Shown here in pieces: positions 1 to 8,114 of a DNA stretch of 20,957 nt. This DNA is from CAJBLF01 sp964545415 (GTDB lineage Bacteria > Patescibacteriota > Gracilibacteria > Absconditabacterales > Absconditicoccaceae), in assembly GCA_964545415.1 (NCBI GenBank), contig CAZJFP010000020.1:1-20957 (forward strand). The letters run 5' to 3'. The notes beneath the pieces were generated by a model that saw only the letters and a list, made by a program, of their open reading frames with translations, was not told the DNA's origin and searched no databases. The first letter of the stretch is position 1. Each line of letters opens with the position of its first letter. The translations under genes and the position numbers were made by a program.

Positions 1-57
1 CTGATAAGTATTCGCCTCGTACTCCCGCACGACACCATACCATCAACCGTTATATAC
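1..57. other. Unassigned left edge
   Basis: Too short to assign. On the plus strand, positions 2-7 read TGA TAA, so a plus-strand gene ending ...Gly-stop at position 7 and sharing the following terminator with the convergent gene is possible. Minus-strand frames are also open here. Nothing distinguishes these options. Confidence 0.2.
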
Positions 58-84
58 AAAAAGCCCGCATTTGCGGACTTTTTT
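58..84. terminator. Rho-independent, probably bidirectional terminator
   Basis: AAAAAGCCCGC pairs with GCGGACTTTTT (one C/A mismatch) around a short loop, with A and T runs on both sides. It lies 21 nt beyond the stop of the minus-strand surface protein gene. Its symmetry would let it serve a convergent gene ending at the left edge. Confidence 0.75.
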
Positions 85-104
85 ATCATTTTATCAATAG
101 TATC

Positions 105-1022
105 TTAGTGTTTTGCTCTTGCTCTCCTATAAACAATATAGATGACAGCAGCTATCGCCAATGCAATGAGAATATTTTCCTTTGGTCCAGTAGCAGGTAT
201 ATTATTACCGATGACAGGATTAGTAGTAGTTGCTGTTGTGCCTGCAGTAATACCATTGGCTACGAAAGTGTAGTGATATTCAGTTCCGCCATTGTTCGGC
301 TTAAAATTGACGATATATTCGCCATTTCTCGTAAGGGTAAAGGTGTAAGTTTCTGCATTCATACTGACAGTAGTCAACCTATCGAATTGTTCGCTGGTAG
401 GATTTCGGAGGAAAAGATCAATTGAATCAGAACCATCGATAGCAGTCCATCTCAAAGTCGCTTTATTGCCAGCTTGGGTATGAGAGATGTTTGCTAATCT
501 CATATCAGCTCCTGCAGCAGTATGTGTTGTTGCTTCATCAGGAGTTCATTCACCATATTTCTGTGTAGCAAGCTTAAATCGGATCTCATTGGAAATCTCT
601 CCGAGTATACCATTATTATCCTTAGGGATGACAGAAAGATAATAGACATTGGTAGGAGTGATACCATCTGTCGTAGCATTGAGTTCCATGGTTACGCCAG
701 TGCCCACAGTCGTAAATTCAAAAGTTTTCTCTTTGGAGTTGTCGAGCAAAGTGCTGTTTTCGAGAATTTGAGAGAGAGGATATTGTGAAAACATAACCGT
801 ATATTTTGTGATCTTATTGCCAAGTTCATCCTCGATGACAGGTGATTTTATGACAATTTTATCCACAGATATCGAATCGACAGTGATTTTTTGACTGGCC
901 GCATATCCAAACGGGATTTCATCATTGAGATTATCCATTCGATCTCGAAGATCTCCTTCGACTGCGAAACTTGTTCAAAACAGAAGCAAACAAGCAGCCA
1001 ATATGCTCAATAATTTTTTCAT
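105..1022 (-). CDS. Secreted Fn3-like surface protein with LPxTG-like sorting signal
   Basis: 305 aa. The N-terminus is a clear signal peptide (MKKLLSILAACLLLFGTSFA, cut after residue 20); the Gly at residue 16 is a UGA. Residues about 30-155 and 175-260 are Thr/Val/Ile-rich beta-strand segments resembling fibronectin type III modules (for example NVYYLSVIPKDNNG and EYHYTFVANG). Residues 275-279 read IPATG, followed by a hydrophobic stretch and the basic tail RRARAKH: the architecture of a sortase substrate, with Ile in place of Leu. A second UGA at residue 159 joins the two halves, which a standard-code reading splits into two genes. I infer a cell-wall-anchored or membrane-retained surface protein. 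No sortase gene is in the window. The ATG at 1022 is chosen because it starts the signal peptide. Fn3 assignment is by appearance only. Confidence 0.82.
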
Positions 1023-1271
1023 GTGTTTTTTATATTTAAAGTGTAAAATCCAACAACGAAAATTACATGAATATATCATATATGCAGATTTTGTATGTAA
1101 AAACAAGAAAAAAACATGCTACCAAAAAAAATTTGCATATTTTCGCAAAACCGTTATACTTGATAACAATGAAACGACAAAGCGATAAAAAACAAAGAAA
1201 CGAAAAAATATCGTTTGTGCGTTTAAGCGCTTGATCGTTTACTCATTTTACATCATAAACAAAAACAAAAA
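1023..1271. other. AT-rich divergent intergenic region
   Basis: About 250 bp between divergent genes, with no plausible gene. It holds a plus-strand promoter (listed separately). On the minus strand, TTGTTG and TATAAA spaced by 16 nt sit only about 6 nt from the ATG at 1022, which would give a nearly leaderless transcript; this second promoter is tentative. Confidence 0.5.
1133..1160 (+). promoter_or_regulatory. Sigma70-like promoter for the 1272 gene
   Basis: TTGCAT (1133-1138) and TATACT (1155-1160) are separated by 16 bp and lie about 110 bp before the ATG at 1272. Confidence 0.5.
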
Positions 1272-1934
1272 ATGGTAGAGACCAAAACAGCGACAAAAGC
1301 AGAACCCAAAGTAACTAAACCAGCTACTCCTGCAAAAGCTGCAGCATCAAAGAAAGTAAACAAAGAAGAGATGATGCAGAAGCATCAGCAGATGGTACAA
1401 TTCGTACAAAACATGTTGGGTAACATCGAAAATGACATGAAAAGAATGAGATTGACACTCAATCAATTAGCGAAATTCGATCCTGAAGATCCTGAAAGTG
1501 TAGAGCACAAAGATGCTGAACAAACAGGAATGCCAGAATTGAAGAGCTACTCCGAAGAAAATGCGGAAGTAGTTGAAGGAAAATTCGATGGATACTTTAT
1601 GATCGGAGCAGATCAGAAAAAATACCCTGTACCATTGAACTATTCAAGCAAGACTAAATTGGTTCCTTGAGATTATCTCAAGCTCAAAATACTCGAAGAC
1701 GGAAAATTCATCTACAAACTGATTCAGCCAGTAGAAAGAAAACATGTAAGAGCAATACTTTCCAAAACTGATGACAACAAGTTCGTAGCGATCACAGATG
1801 ACGGTAAAAATTACTTCCTCAATCAAGCTGCCGTAACCTTTTTCAAAGGTAAAGCAGGAGACGAACTCTACATTCTCATCAATGATAAAGAGGAAATGGG
1901 ATTCGCTGCGATCGAAGCTATCATCAAAAAATAA
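1272..1934 (+). CDS. Hypothetical protein, possibly conserved in Patescibacteria
   Basis: 220 aa, one UGA Gly at residue 133. Residues 1-32 are a low-complexity Lys/Ala/Thr/Pro-rich tail; 33-68 form a Met/Gln-rich likely helix (HQQMVQFVQNMLGNIENDM). From residue 105 there is a compact beta-rich domain beginning GYFMIGADQKKYPVPLNYSS and continuing LVPGDYLKLKI and IQPVERKHVRAIL, ending in AAIEAIIKK. There is no signal peptide, so it is probably cytoplasmic. From memory, CPR genomes carry proteins with a similar KYPVP.NY..K..LV.GD motif and no known function; I cannot verify this here. The basic N-terminal tail and small beta domain could suit nucleic-acid binding, but that is speculation. It is monocistronic: its own promoter precedes it and hairpins plus a terminator follow. 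Confidence 0.8.
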
Positions 1935-1968
1935 GGTGTTTATAGACTAGACATAATTGAGACACAAC

Positions 1969-2052
1969 CATCGCAGTACTGCGGGGTGATGTCGAAATTA
2001 TACCATACCAAATGGTATAATTGAAAACGGGGAGCTGTGAGCTCCTTTTTTT
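1969..2052 (+). terminator. Three hairpins ending in a rho-independent terminator
   Basis: Downstream of the 1272 gene come a hairpin with the palindrome GCAGTACTGC (flanked by CATC/GATG), a perfect 11-bp stem AATTATACCAT/ATGGTATAATT (1996-2006 with 2012-2022, 5-nt loop), and GGAGCT-gtg-AGCTCC (2031-2045) followed by seven T. The last is a canonical terminator. Confidence 0.75.
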
Positions 2053-2055
2053 AAT

Positions 2056-2167
2056 TTCCGGGCGCCCCTCCATGGTCACGTCATTCCCGACCTGATCGGG
2101 AATCCATACTAAGCAAACTGGATTCCCGCCTTCGCGGGAATGACGTAATAGAGTGAGGGCGCCGGAA
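2056..2167. repeat. GC-rich fold-back element (REP/MITE-like)
   Basis: A 112-bp inverted repeat. The outer arms are TTCCGGGCGCCC (2056-) and GGGCGCCGGAA (-2167). The inner arms are CGTCATTCCCG...GGGAATCCA (from 2079) and TGGATTCCCG...CGGGAATGACG (to 2145), around a 12-nt loop. Each inner arm is itself a small hairpin. It is far richer in G+C than its surroundings. The core resembles the GTCATTCCCGC...GCGGGAATCC palindromic repeats found between genes in many unrelated bacteria. It contains no gene. Confidence 0.75.
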
Positions 2168-2243
2168 TGAGGTTTACCATACGCCGGAGCTTTTTCCTAC
2201 TTTTGTCCATTTTTTTCTACAACTACTAATATATACTGCAATC

Positions 2244-2978
2244 ATGAACCTGATCGAACTCATATTCCCTAGACAATGTGTCCTCTGCTCCGAACAATGA
2301 GCTTATTTGTGTAAATCCTGCAAAAAGAAGTTACAGCCCCATCCGGAGATCTGCCCGGTCTGTCATAGATTTTCCGCTGATTACAAGGTCTGCTTGAATT
2401 GTAAGTCAGAGAAGAATTTCCTTTTGGAAGGAATCATCATCCCCTTCAGATACGATAGTTTACTCAAAAGATTGATTATGAAGCTCAAATACTTCCACAA
2501 AAAAGATATCGGTGGATTTTTGGTCGAAAGGCTAGTTATCGCCTTACAAGCAAACCAATCGTTTCAAAATTCTAAATCGTCATTCTGGCGCCACGGATTG
2601 CAGCCGGAACTAAATTCTAAATTGATTACACGGGTCCCCACTCATCGATACAGGGAATATTTCGTCAAAGGATACAATCAGTCAAAAATATTGGCCAAAA
2701 AGCTGAGTGAAATCACAGGAATTCCACGAGTAGAATTGGCGAAAAAGAAGAAAAACACCAAAACACAGGCAAGCTTGAATAGGGAAGGCAGATTAAAGAA
2801 TCTGAAAAATGTATTTTCTCTGATTCCACATCTCACACTAACCGGCAACGAAACCATCCTGATTGTGGACGACATCACGACTACCTGATCTACGATAAAT
2901 GAACTCGCCAAACTCATAAAATTCCATTATCCAAATATCAAAATCCGATGAGCAGTTCTCGGAAGACACGTAGGATAA
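2244..2978 (+). CDS. comF: ComF-family phosphoribosyltransferase
   Basis: 244 aa. The N-terminal zinc-binding part has CVLC (12-15), CKSC (23-26), CPVC (37-40) and CLNC (49-52). The C-terminal type I PRTase domain has IPFRYDSLLKRLIMKLKY, then GYNQSKILAKKLSEITG, then the PRPP-binding signature VDDITTTG (208-215). The invariant Gly of that signature is encoded by UGA (residue 215); two more UGA codons encode Gly19 and Gly236. ComF proteins act in uptake or integration of transforming DNA in several bacteria; the substrate of the PRTase domain is not established. The ATG at 2244 restores the first zinc finger, which a standard-code reading loses. A TATACT box lies just upstream (2232-2237), so the leader would be very short. 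No other competence genes are adjacent. Confidence 0.92.
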
Positions 2979-3004
2979 ATTTTTATACAAAAGTCAACTA
3001 AATA

Positions 3005-3027
3005 AGGGCATAAATACGCCCTTTTTT
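3005..3027 (+). terminator. Rho-independent terminator after comF
   Basis: AAGGGC, loop ATAAATAC, GCCCTT, then a T run. Its T run overlaps the -35 box of the next promoter. Confidence 0.85.
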
Positions 3028-3054
3028 GACAAAATTCACCATTCAGACTATAAT
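3026..3054 (+). promoter_or_regulatory. Consensus sigma70 promoter
   Basis: TTGACA (3026-3031), 17-bp spacer, TATAAT (3049-3054): a perfect match to the consensus. The -10 box sits inside the palindrome GACTATAATAGTC (3046-3058). It drives the 3128 gene with a leader of about 65 nt. Confidence 0.85.
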
Positions 3055-3090
3055 AGTCATAGACTGAAGCTACAAGCCAAAAAACAGAAG

Positions 3091-3125
3091 GCTTTATGCT
3101 TTGAGCTTTAAACTTTAAGCTAAAA
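3091..3125 (+). repeat. Heptamer array, GCTTTAA type
   Basis: Five consecutive 7-bp units: GCTTTAT, GCTTTGA, GCTTTAA, ACTTTAA, GCTAAAA. The array ends 2 nt before the ATG at 3128, so it forms the 5' leader of that gene. It is related to the array at 13625-13659. Confidence 0.7.
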
Positions 3126-3127
3126 TT

Positions 3128-4690
3128 ATGGTAGACACTACAACATGAACAACCCCACCAACACAAGATCTGCAAATCAATCTTGAAGAAGCACCAAAAA
3201 CGGAAACTCCAGCAACACCTGCTACTGAAACTCCACAACCTGAATTGGATCTGAGCTTGGATCTCAATTTGCCTGAAGTACCAAAAAATGATGATCGACT
3301 CAAGGCTGAAGATCAAAAAAATGCAGAAATGACCAGGCCAACCAAAGAAGAGTTAGAAGTTGTACCAGTCGTTGAGCAAGCAGGTAGAGAAACACCAGTG
3401 ATTGAAGAGATCATTGAGCCAATATCCATAGAGCCAATAGCTGAAGCACCTACAGAAGAGATTCCAGTTGTTGAAAACAAAAGAGAAGATATCGGAGAAC
3501 CAATAGCTGAAACTCCACCAGAACAAACAGAAACTCCACCAGAGCAAACACAAGTTCCGAAAACAGAAGGTGTATCTCCTTCCTGAGAAAGTTCTGCTTC
3601 CACCGAAACAGAACAAATATCCACTACCGTTATCCAAGAGCCTATCACTACAGAAGCACCAGCAGAACTCGCTAATGATATGAAAATCATAGAAGATCTG
3701 AATATGCACGCAAGTGCATGATGATTAGCTTCTGAAGCAAATATAACAACACAGACACCACCAAGTATAGAGACACCAAAGACGTTTGATCTAGATGCAA
3801 TGCTCGGCACTCCTCCATCTATGAATCCAGCTCCAACAGATGAAAACTTGCCTAATATATGAAGAAACGAGGATGGGGTTGAAACAACAACTAAAGAAAC
3901 TCCAGCACCAGTCGAACAGATACCGTCCACACCAACGACAATATCAGCAGAACCGATGACAGCACCAGCATTTACGCTACCAACAACACAGACATCCATT
4001 CCTTCATCTGCAATCATAGGAAGTACTCTTCCATCAGCAGCAATCCTCCACAACAAAACCAAAGGAGTCAAAACACTGCTTTTTGTGGTACTATTCGCAG
4101 CATTAGGATTCACTACCTATTTCATTCTCAAAACAATGTATCCTCTAGAATTTGCCAATATGTTCGGTTGAGAAGACCAAATGCACGCAAGTGAAGAGAT
4201 CATAGCAGAAACAGGCATGGTAGATGACTTAAGTGGAGCTATAGATACCCTTACAGGAGAAGAAATGACAGGAGCAACAGAAGATACTGATTTTTGAGAA
4301 CTAAATGATTTGGAAACAGAAACACCAACTGCTACAGAAGAAACAGATCTCAGCAAACTCACTGATTATGTAAACAAAGGAAATGAGCTCTTAGCACAAG
4401 GCAAAGCGATCAACAACAATACCGTCATCAAATACGGATTGTACATTTCCAAAAAAGCGACCGATTTCCTAACAAAGATTGCAAACGGAGAAGAAATAGA
4501 TAATCTCAGTTGATACTTTGCACAATTCGATCAATATATAGCGCAACTGGAAGCAATCATCACACCAACACCAGAACCGATGACCGAAGAAGCACCTATG
4601 ATCGAAACAGAGACTTCATCACCTTCTCAAGAAATCCCTAATGAGTTTCAGGACATGACCCCACCAACACCAGAAGCAACAACCGAATAA
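3128..4690 (+). CDS. Acidic, proline-rich single-pass membrane protein
   Basis: 520 aa with eight UGA Gly codons. Residues 1-310 are dominated by Glu, Pro and Thr with degenerate repeats (ETPPEQTETPPEQTQ and many EEIPV/EAPTE-like blocks) and look disordered. Residues 317-334 (LLFVVLFAALGFTTYFIL) are the only membrane segment, preceded by Lys-rich NKTKGVK. The remaining 185 residues contain a helical block (LTDYVNKGNELLAQGKAI... to LEAIITP) and another Pro/Glu tail. Positive charge on the N-side of the membrane segment suggests the N-terminal part is cytoplasmic and the C-terminal part outside, but this is inference. No known family is recognised. Consensus promoter and heptamer leader upstream; the recombinase gene overlaps its 3' end by 50 nt, so the two are probably co-transcribed. 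Confidence 0.85.
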
Positions 4691-5612
4691 TCTTTCACCG
4701 AAGAAATCTTTTTTCAAACACACCGTTTCCTCTACCACCATCAGTGCGTTGCTCGAGAAGTACACGTATTATTTGCAGTATGAAAAAAATGTTAGCCCAA
4801 AAACGATTGAAAACTACAGTCTGTGGCTCAATAGATTTTTGGAATTTGTTGGTGACATCGAAATCGGTAAAGTGAATCGTATGCAGCTCCTCGACTACAG
4901 AATGGCACTTCATAAAAATGGGTTGAATGTCAGAACGATCAACTATCACATCGTTGCTATCAGAGCATTTTTGAAATTCGTACTTAAAAATGATATCGAC
5001 TGTATGAGTCCCGATAAACTGGAACTCGCCAAAACACCACCAAGGGAGGTGAATTATCTCGATGATAAAGAGATAGGAAGAATTCTTGCTGCGCCACTTG
5101 AATATACAAAAAATGAATTACAGCAAGCGAGAGATTTCGCAGTTCTCCAGTTCTTATACGGAACAGGACTGAGAGTTACCGAGCTTATCACGCTTCAAAA
5201 AAAAGATATAAAACTGGATTCCAACCAATTCTCGGTTGTCGGGAAATGATCAAAACTTCGTTCGGTATTTGCGACAAAATCCGCTATCGACGCATTAAAA
5301 AAATATTTGGAATTAAGAAACGATACAAGTCCGTATCTGTTTATGAGTCTTTCAAGAAATGGATTCGGCGAACATCTCAGTAGAAATAGTATCGAAGAAA
5401 TAGTCAGGAAATACGCAAATTTTTGAGGTATCAATAAAAAAGTGACGCCACATACCCTGAGACATAGTTTCGCCACGACGCTAATAAAGAAGTGAGCCGA
5501 CATCAGAGCTGTGCAGACATTATTGTGACACGCATCAATCACGACAACACAGATCTACACCCATGTAGATGATAAGCACTTGCAGAAAGTACATGATTTG
5601 CTGGAGGGATAA
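4641..5612 (+). CDS. xerD: Tyrosine recombinase, XerC/XerD type
   Basis: 323 aa from the ATG at 4641. The N-terminal SAM-like core-binding domain starts near residue 35 (LLEKYTYYLQYEKNVSPKT); the catalytic domain follows. The full catalytic set is present: R178 (TGLRVTEL), K202, H271 and R274 (HTLRH), H297 (LGHAS), Y306 (IYTHV). The glycines next to K202 and H297 are both encoded by UGA. Xer recombinases resolve chromosome dimers at dif sites; integrases share the fold, but no phage genes are nearby and the compact size fits Xer. Start choice: the 4641 ATG lies inside the upstream gene and its frame contains a UGA at 4656, so a standard-code call would begin at TTG 4749, which would still keep the core domain. 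XerC versus XerD cannot be decided. Confidence 0.93.
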
Positions 5613-5639
5613 TTTTTTATTTCATATAAAAATATCTCC

Positions 5640-5915
5640 ATGAAAAAGGTCTACAAACAATGTCAGTCCTGCGGGATGCCCATGAAGATGGATAAGAAGT
5701 GATGAGGCACAGAAAAGAATGGAAAAATCAGTAAAATGTATTGTAGTTCTTGTTATGAAAATGGTAAATTTAAAAAACCGAATATGACCGTCAAAGAGAT
5801 GCAAAAATTGGTAAATAAGGTATTGAAGAAAGAGATGGGACGACGAAGGATATTCAGATGGTTAGCAATACGGCAGATACCAGGATTGCAGAGATGGAAA
5901 AAAATTAAAAAGTAG
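5640..5915 (+). CDS. Small putative zinc-ribbon protein
   Basis: 91 aa. CQSCGMPM (Cys 8 and 11) and YCSSCYENGKF (Cys 35 and 38) form a four-cysteine zinc site. The GTEKNG spacer and the following PNMTVKEMQKL match the putative zinc ribbon family PF12674. Two consecutive UGA codons (residues 21-22) give GGGTEKNG, in line with the Gly-Thr-Glu turn of that family. The C-terminus from residue 66 is strongly basic (KKEMGRRRIFRW...RWKKIKK), which could bind nucleic acid or membrane; function unknown. TTTTTAT at 5614-5620 sits 19 nt before the start and there is no Shine-Dalgarno sequence. Confidence 0.85.
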
Positions 5916-5938
5916 TTTTTATTACTTTATATACACAC

Positions 5939-6409
5939 ATGAAAAAATTTCTTTGGGCGATTATAGTCCTCGTTATATGCGCTGGCATATGGTTTATCAC
6001 ACAAAAAACTGATCGATTGGACAAGTGAGTCAAAATGGGACAAGAGACACAGATTGGCATAGCTAATCCTGCTTCCGTGAATTGTTTGGATAATGGAGGT
6101 ACACTGGAAATCAGAGAAAATAAAAAAGGACAGTACGGAGTCTGTATGTTCGAAGACAATCGTCAATGCGAAGAATGGGCGCTTATGCGTGGCGACTGTC
6201 CTAAAGGTGGAATGAAAATCACTGGCTACGAAAACGATGCAGAAGTATACTGCGTCATCGGTGGCGGAGAATTAAGTGGCGTCGGAACACCTACACCGAT
6301 GTGCAAAAGAGTCGATGGAACACGATGCAATGCACAAGCTAATTTCGATGGCGACTGCCCAGATCCACAAGATCCAGAGCCTAATGCAGGTAATGTAGAA
6401 GCAGAATAA
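5939..6409 (+). CDS. Membrane-anchored or secreted DUF333 protein
   Basis: 156 aa. Residues 4-20 (FLWAIIVLVICAGIWFI) form a signal anchor or signal peptide. Residues 41-87 match DUF333 (PF03891, sometimes labelled putative hemolysin): IANPASVNCLDNGG, then KGQYGVCMFEDN, then QCEEWALMRGDCP. A second, Cys-containing part follows (VYCVIGGGEL, CKRVDGTRC, FDGDCPDPQDPEP) and may be a further disulfide-rich module. Gly30 is a UGA. DUF333 has no proven biochemical function. The leader carries TTTTTAT (5916-5922) and a TATATA stretch only a few nt before the ATG. A strong terminator follows, so the gene ends its unit. Confidence 0.88.
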
Positions 6410-6430
6410 TAAAATTTCTAAAAAAACATT

Positions 6431-6462
6431 AACCGATCGTCCAACCAACGGTCGGTTTTTTT
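6431..6462 (+). terminator. Rho-independent terminator
   Basis: AACCGATCGT (6431-6440), loop CCAACCA, ACGGTCGGTT (6448-6457), then T run. Nearly the same sequence recurs at 8082-8114. Confidence 0.9.
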
Positions 6463-6527
6463 ACAACATTTTTCTTATTTTCTCTATGATTTTTCCGACA
6501 AAACTATACATACAAAAACATAAAAGA

Positions 6528-6534
6528 TTTTTAT
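6528..6534 (+). promoter_or_regulatory. TTTTTAT upstream box (example)
   Basis: TTTTTAT ends 19 nt before the ATG at 6554. The same word occurs 16-19 nt before the starts at 5640 (5614-5620), 5939 (5916-5922), 17001 (16977-16983) and 17880 (17854-17860). It may be a promoter or upstream element; its role is not established. Confidence 0.4.
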
Positions 6535-6553
6535 TTTATACATCATCAAGCCA

Positions 6554-8056
6554 ATGAAAAAAACAACGACGATTATCTTACTATGATGCACACTCGTACT
6601 TGGAATATTCGCTGGATGCGGAAACACAGACACAGACAAAACTATGGAACAACAAGTCTACCAAAAGACTATGAACATTTCCAAAGCCTACATAGGACTC
6701 CGCTACCAAACGGACCTGCTCTTGCTACAAGCATCAGGATACGAATACGACAAACGAAATGCAGAGATGACCAAACTGATCCAAAACCGAGAACAGCTGG
6801 AAATAGACGCAACAACATTGGAAACCAACGCCAATGCTATGGCAGGAGAAGTTGCTTTTTCCCTATTTCCCAAAGCAGCAGCGTATGATAGAAACGAAAT
6901 ATCCAATATATTCGACAAAGCTCCCGCAGGCAAAAAAATAGCTACGCTAGCAAAGCATCTTGGCGTAGACGCCAAGACCGCATTCAAAATACTCAAGAAC
7001 GATCAAGCGCAAGTGGAAGCAGATGCCCGAAACGAAGCAGGAGATACGTTTCAGAAACTAGAAACAAGCGCTACCGTCATCAAAGACGGATGTAAAGTAG
7101 CTGGATATGTATGAGGAATCGCGGTAGGATGAGGTGTAGCAGCTTTGGCGGGGAAATGATTGCTTACCCAAGCTGCAGTAATTGTAGGTGGTGCTGATCT
7201 CGTCCTCGAGGTAGCCGACGACGGAGCCAAGATTGCATTGGGAAATCACAACAAAATCTCAAGCATCGTGGGTGATGTACGCACGATCACCGAACCGATA
7301 GCTAACGTTCTCAGTATAACAGACATCCCAAACAATTTGGAAAATGGTTTCGAAAAGTTTAGTGCAGTGATGATCGCACTGGAATCCTTTAGGTGAGCGG
7401 CTCAAGAAGGTAAGATTATAGGAATAGAGCTTCCCGCATACGAAAAAACAGAAGAATTTGCAAACATCAAAAAATACAAAGCGCCGATATATGTCAGCAC
7501 GCTTAGCCAAGAAGAGGTAAATCCTCGGCTATTGGAACATCAAAATACCAGTATAGAAAACGAGCAGAGAAAAGATCAGGAAGCGTTGGAAGCATTGATC
7601 AACAATCTCGAAAGTTATCTCACCACCACAAAAAAAACAACAGAAGAACCTCAAAAGACAACTACTAAATCACAGACAGATGATATGGTAGGAGTGCGAG
7701 AATGAACATTCAGATGGACAAGTTCAGAATCTGCGGCTGAAGAAAGCGACGAATGGATGATCAATTTTCTAGAAGATGGAACAGTAGAAGGATCTCTTTT
7801 TGAGTCTAGAGATTATGAAGATGACGAACGAGAAAATGATGTAGTACCTACACGAACCAAAGAAGGAAATATCGTAAGAATATATAATGCGGATTTCGGA
7901 AACAACAACAATTATTATGAATTTGATCTGAAAGGAAATACCCTAGTATTTATCAAACTCGTTGGACCTGATTCCGAATGAAATCGAGATGAACGATTGG
8001 CGGGAAGCGATTTTTTCGGCGGAAAATTCTTAGAAGGAGAATTCCAAAAACAATAA
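6554..8056 (+). CDS. Large lipoprotein of unknown function
   Basis: 500 aa with seven UGA Gly codons. The signal peptide ends in a lipobox, IFAGC (Cys22), and Gly11 in its hydrophobic core is a UGA. Residues 40-180 are mostly helical, containing AAAYDRNEISNIFDKAPAGK and a helix-turn-helix-looking KIATLAKHLGVDAKTAFKIL stretch. Residues about 183-215 are a Gly-rich hydrophobic segment (GYVGGIAVGGGVAALAGKG) with three closely spaced UGA codons, possibly a GxxxG-type membrane or pore segment. Residues 330-390 are Glu/Gln/Thr-rich linker. The last 120 residues (GTFRWTSSES..., YYEFDLKGNTLVFIKL) look like a small beta-sandwich that reads as a META or lipocalin-like fold, but this is weak. No known family. 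Monocistronic between two look-alike terminators. Confidence 0.85.
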
Positions 8057-8081
8057 AAAAAATTCCACAAAAAAATAGTTT

Positions 8082-8114
8082 AACCGACCGTCTAACTAAC
8101 GGTCGGTTTTTTTT
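8082..8114. terminator. Terminator between convergent genes
   Basis: Perfect 10-bp stem AACCGACCGT/ACGGTCGGTT (8082-8091 with 8099-8108), loop CTAACTA, then eight T. It serves the 6554 lipoprotein gene. The stop codon of the minus-strand esterase lies at its edge, and the A-rich left side may let it act on that strand too. Confidence 0.88.

Noticed and set aside
3313..4113. 266-codon minus-strand ORF opposite the acidic membrane protein
   Set aside because: Low-complexity Val/Ser/Gly translation is the shadow of Glu/Pro/Thr-rich codons on the plus strand.
5610..5915. Prophage or integrative element around the tyrosine recombinase
   Set aside because: No phage genes, att-like repeats or tRNA nearby; Xer-type housekeeping enzyme is the simpler reading.
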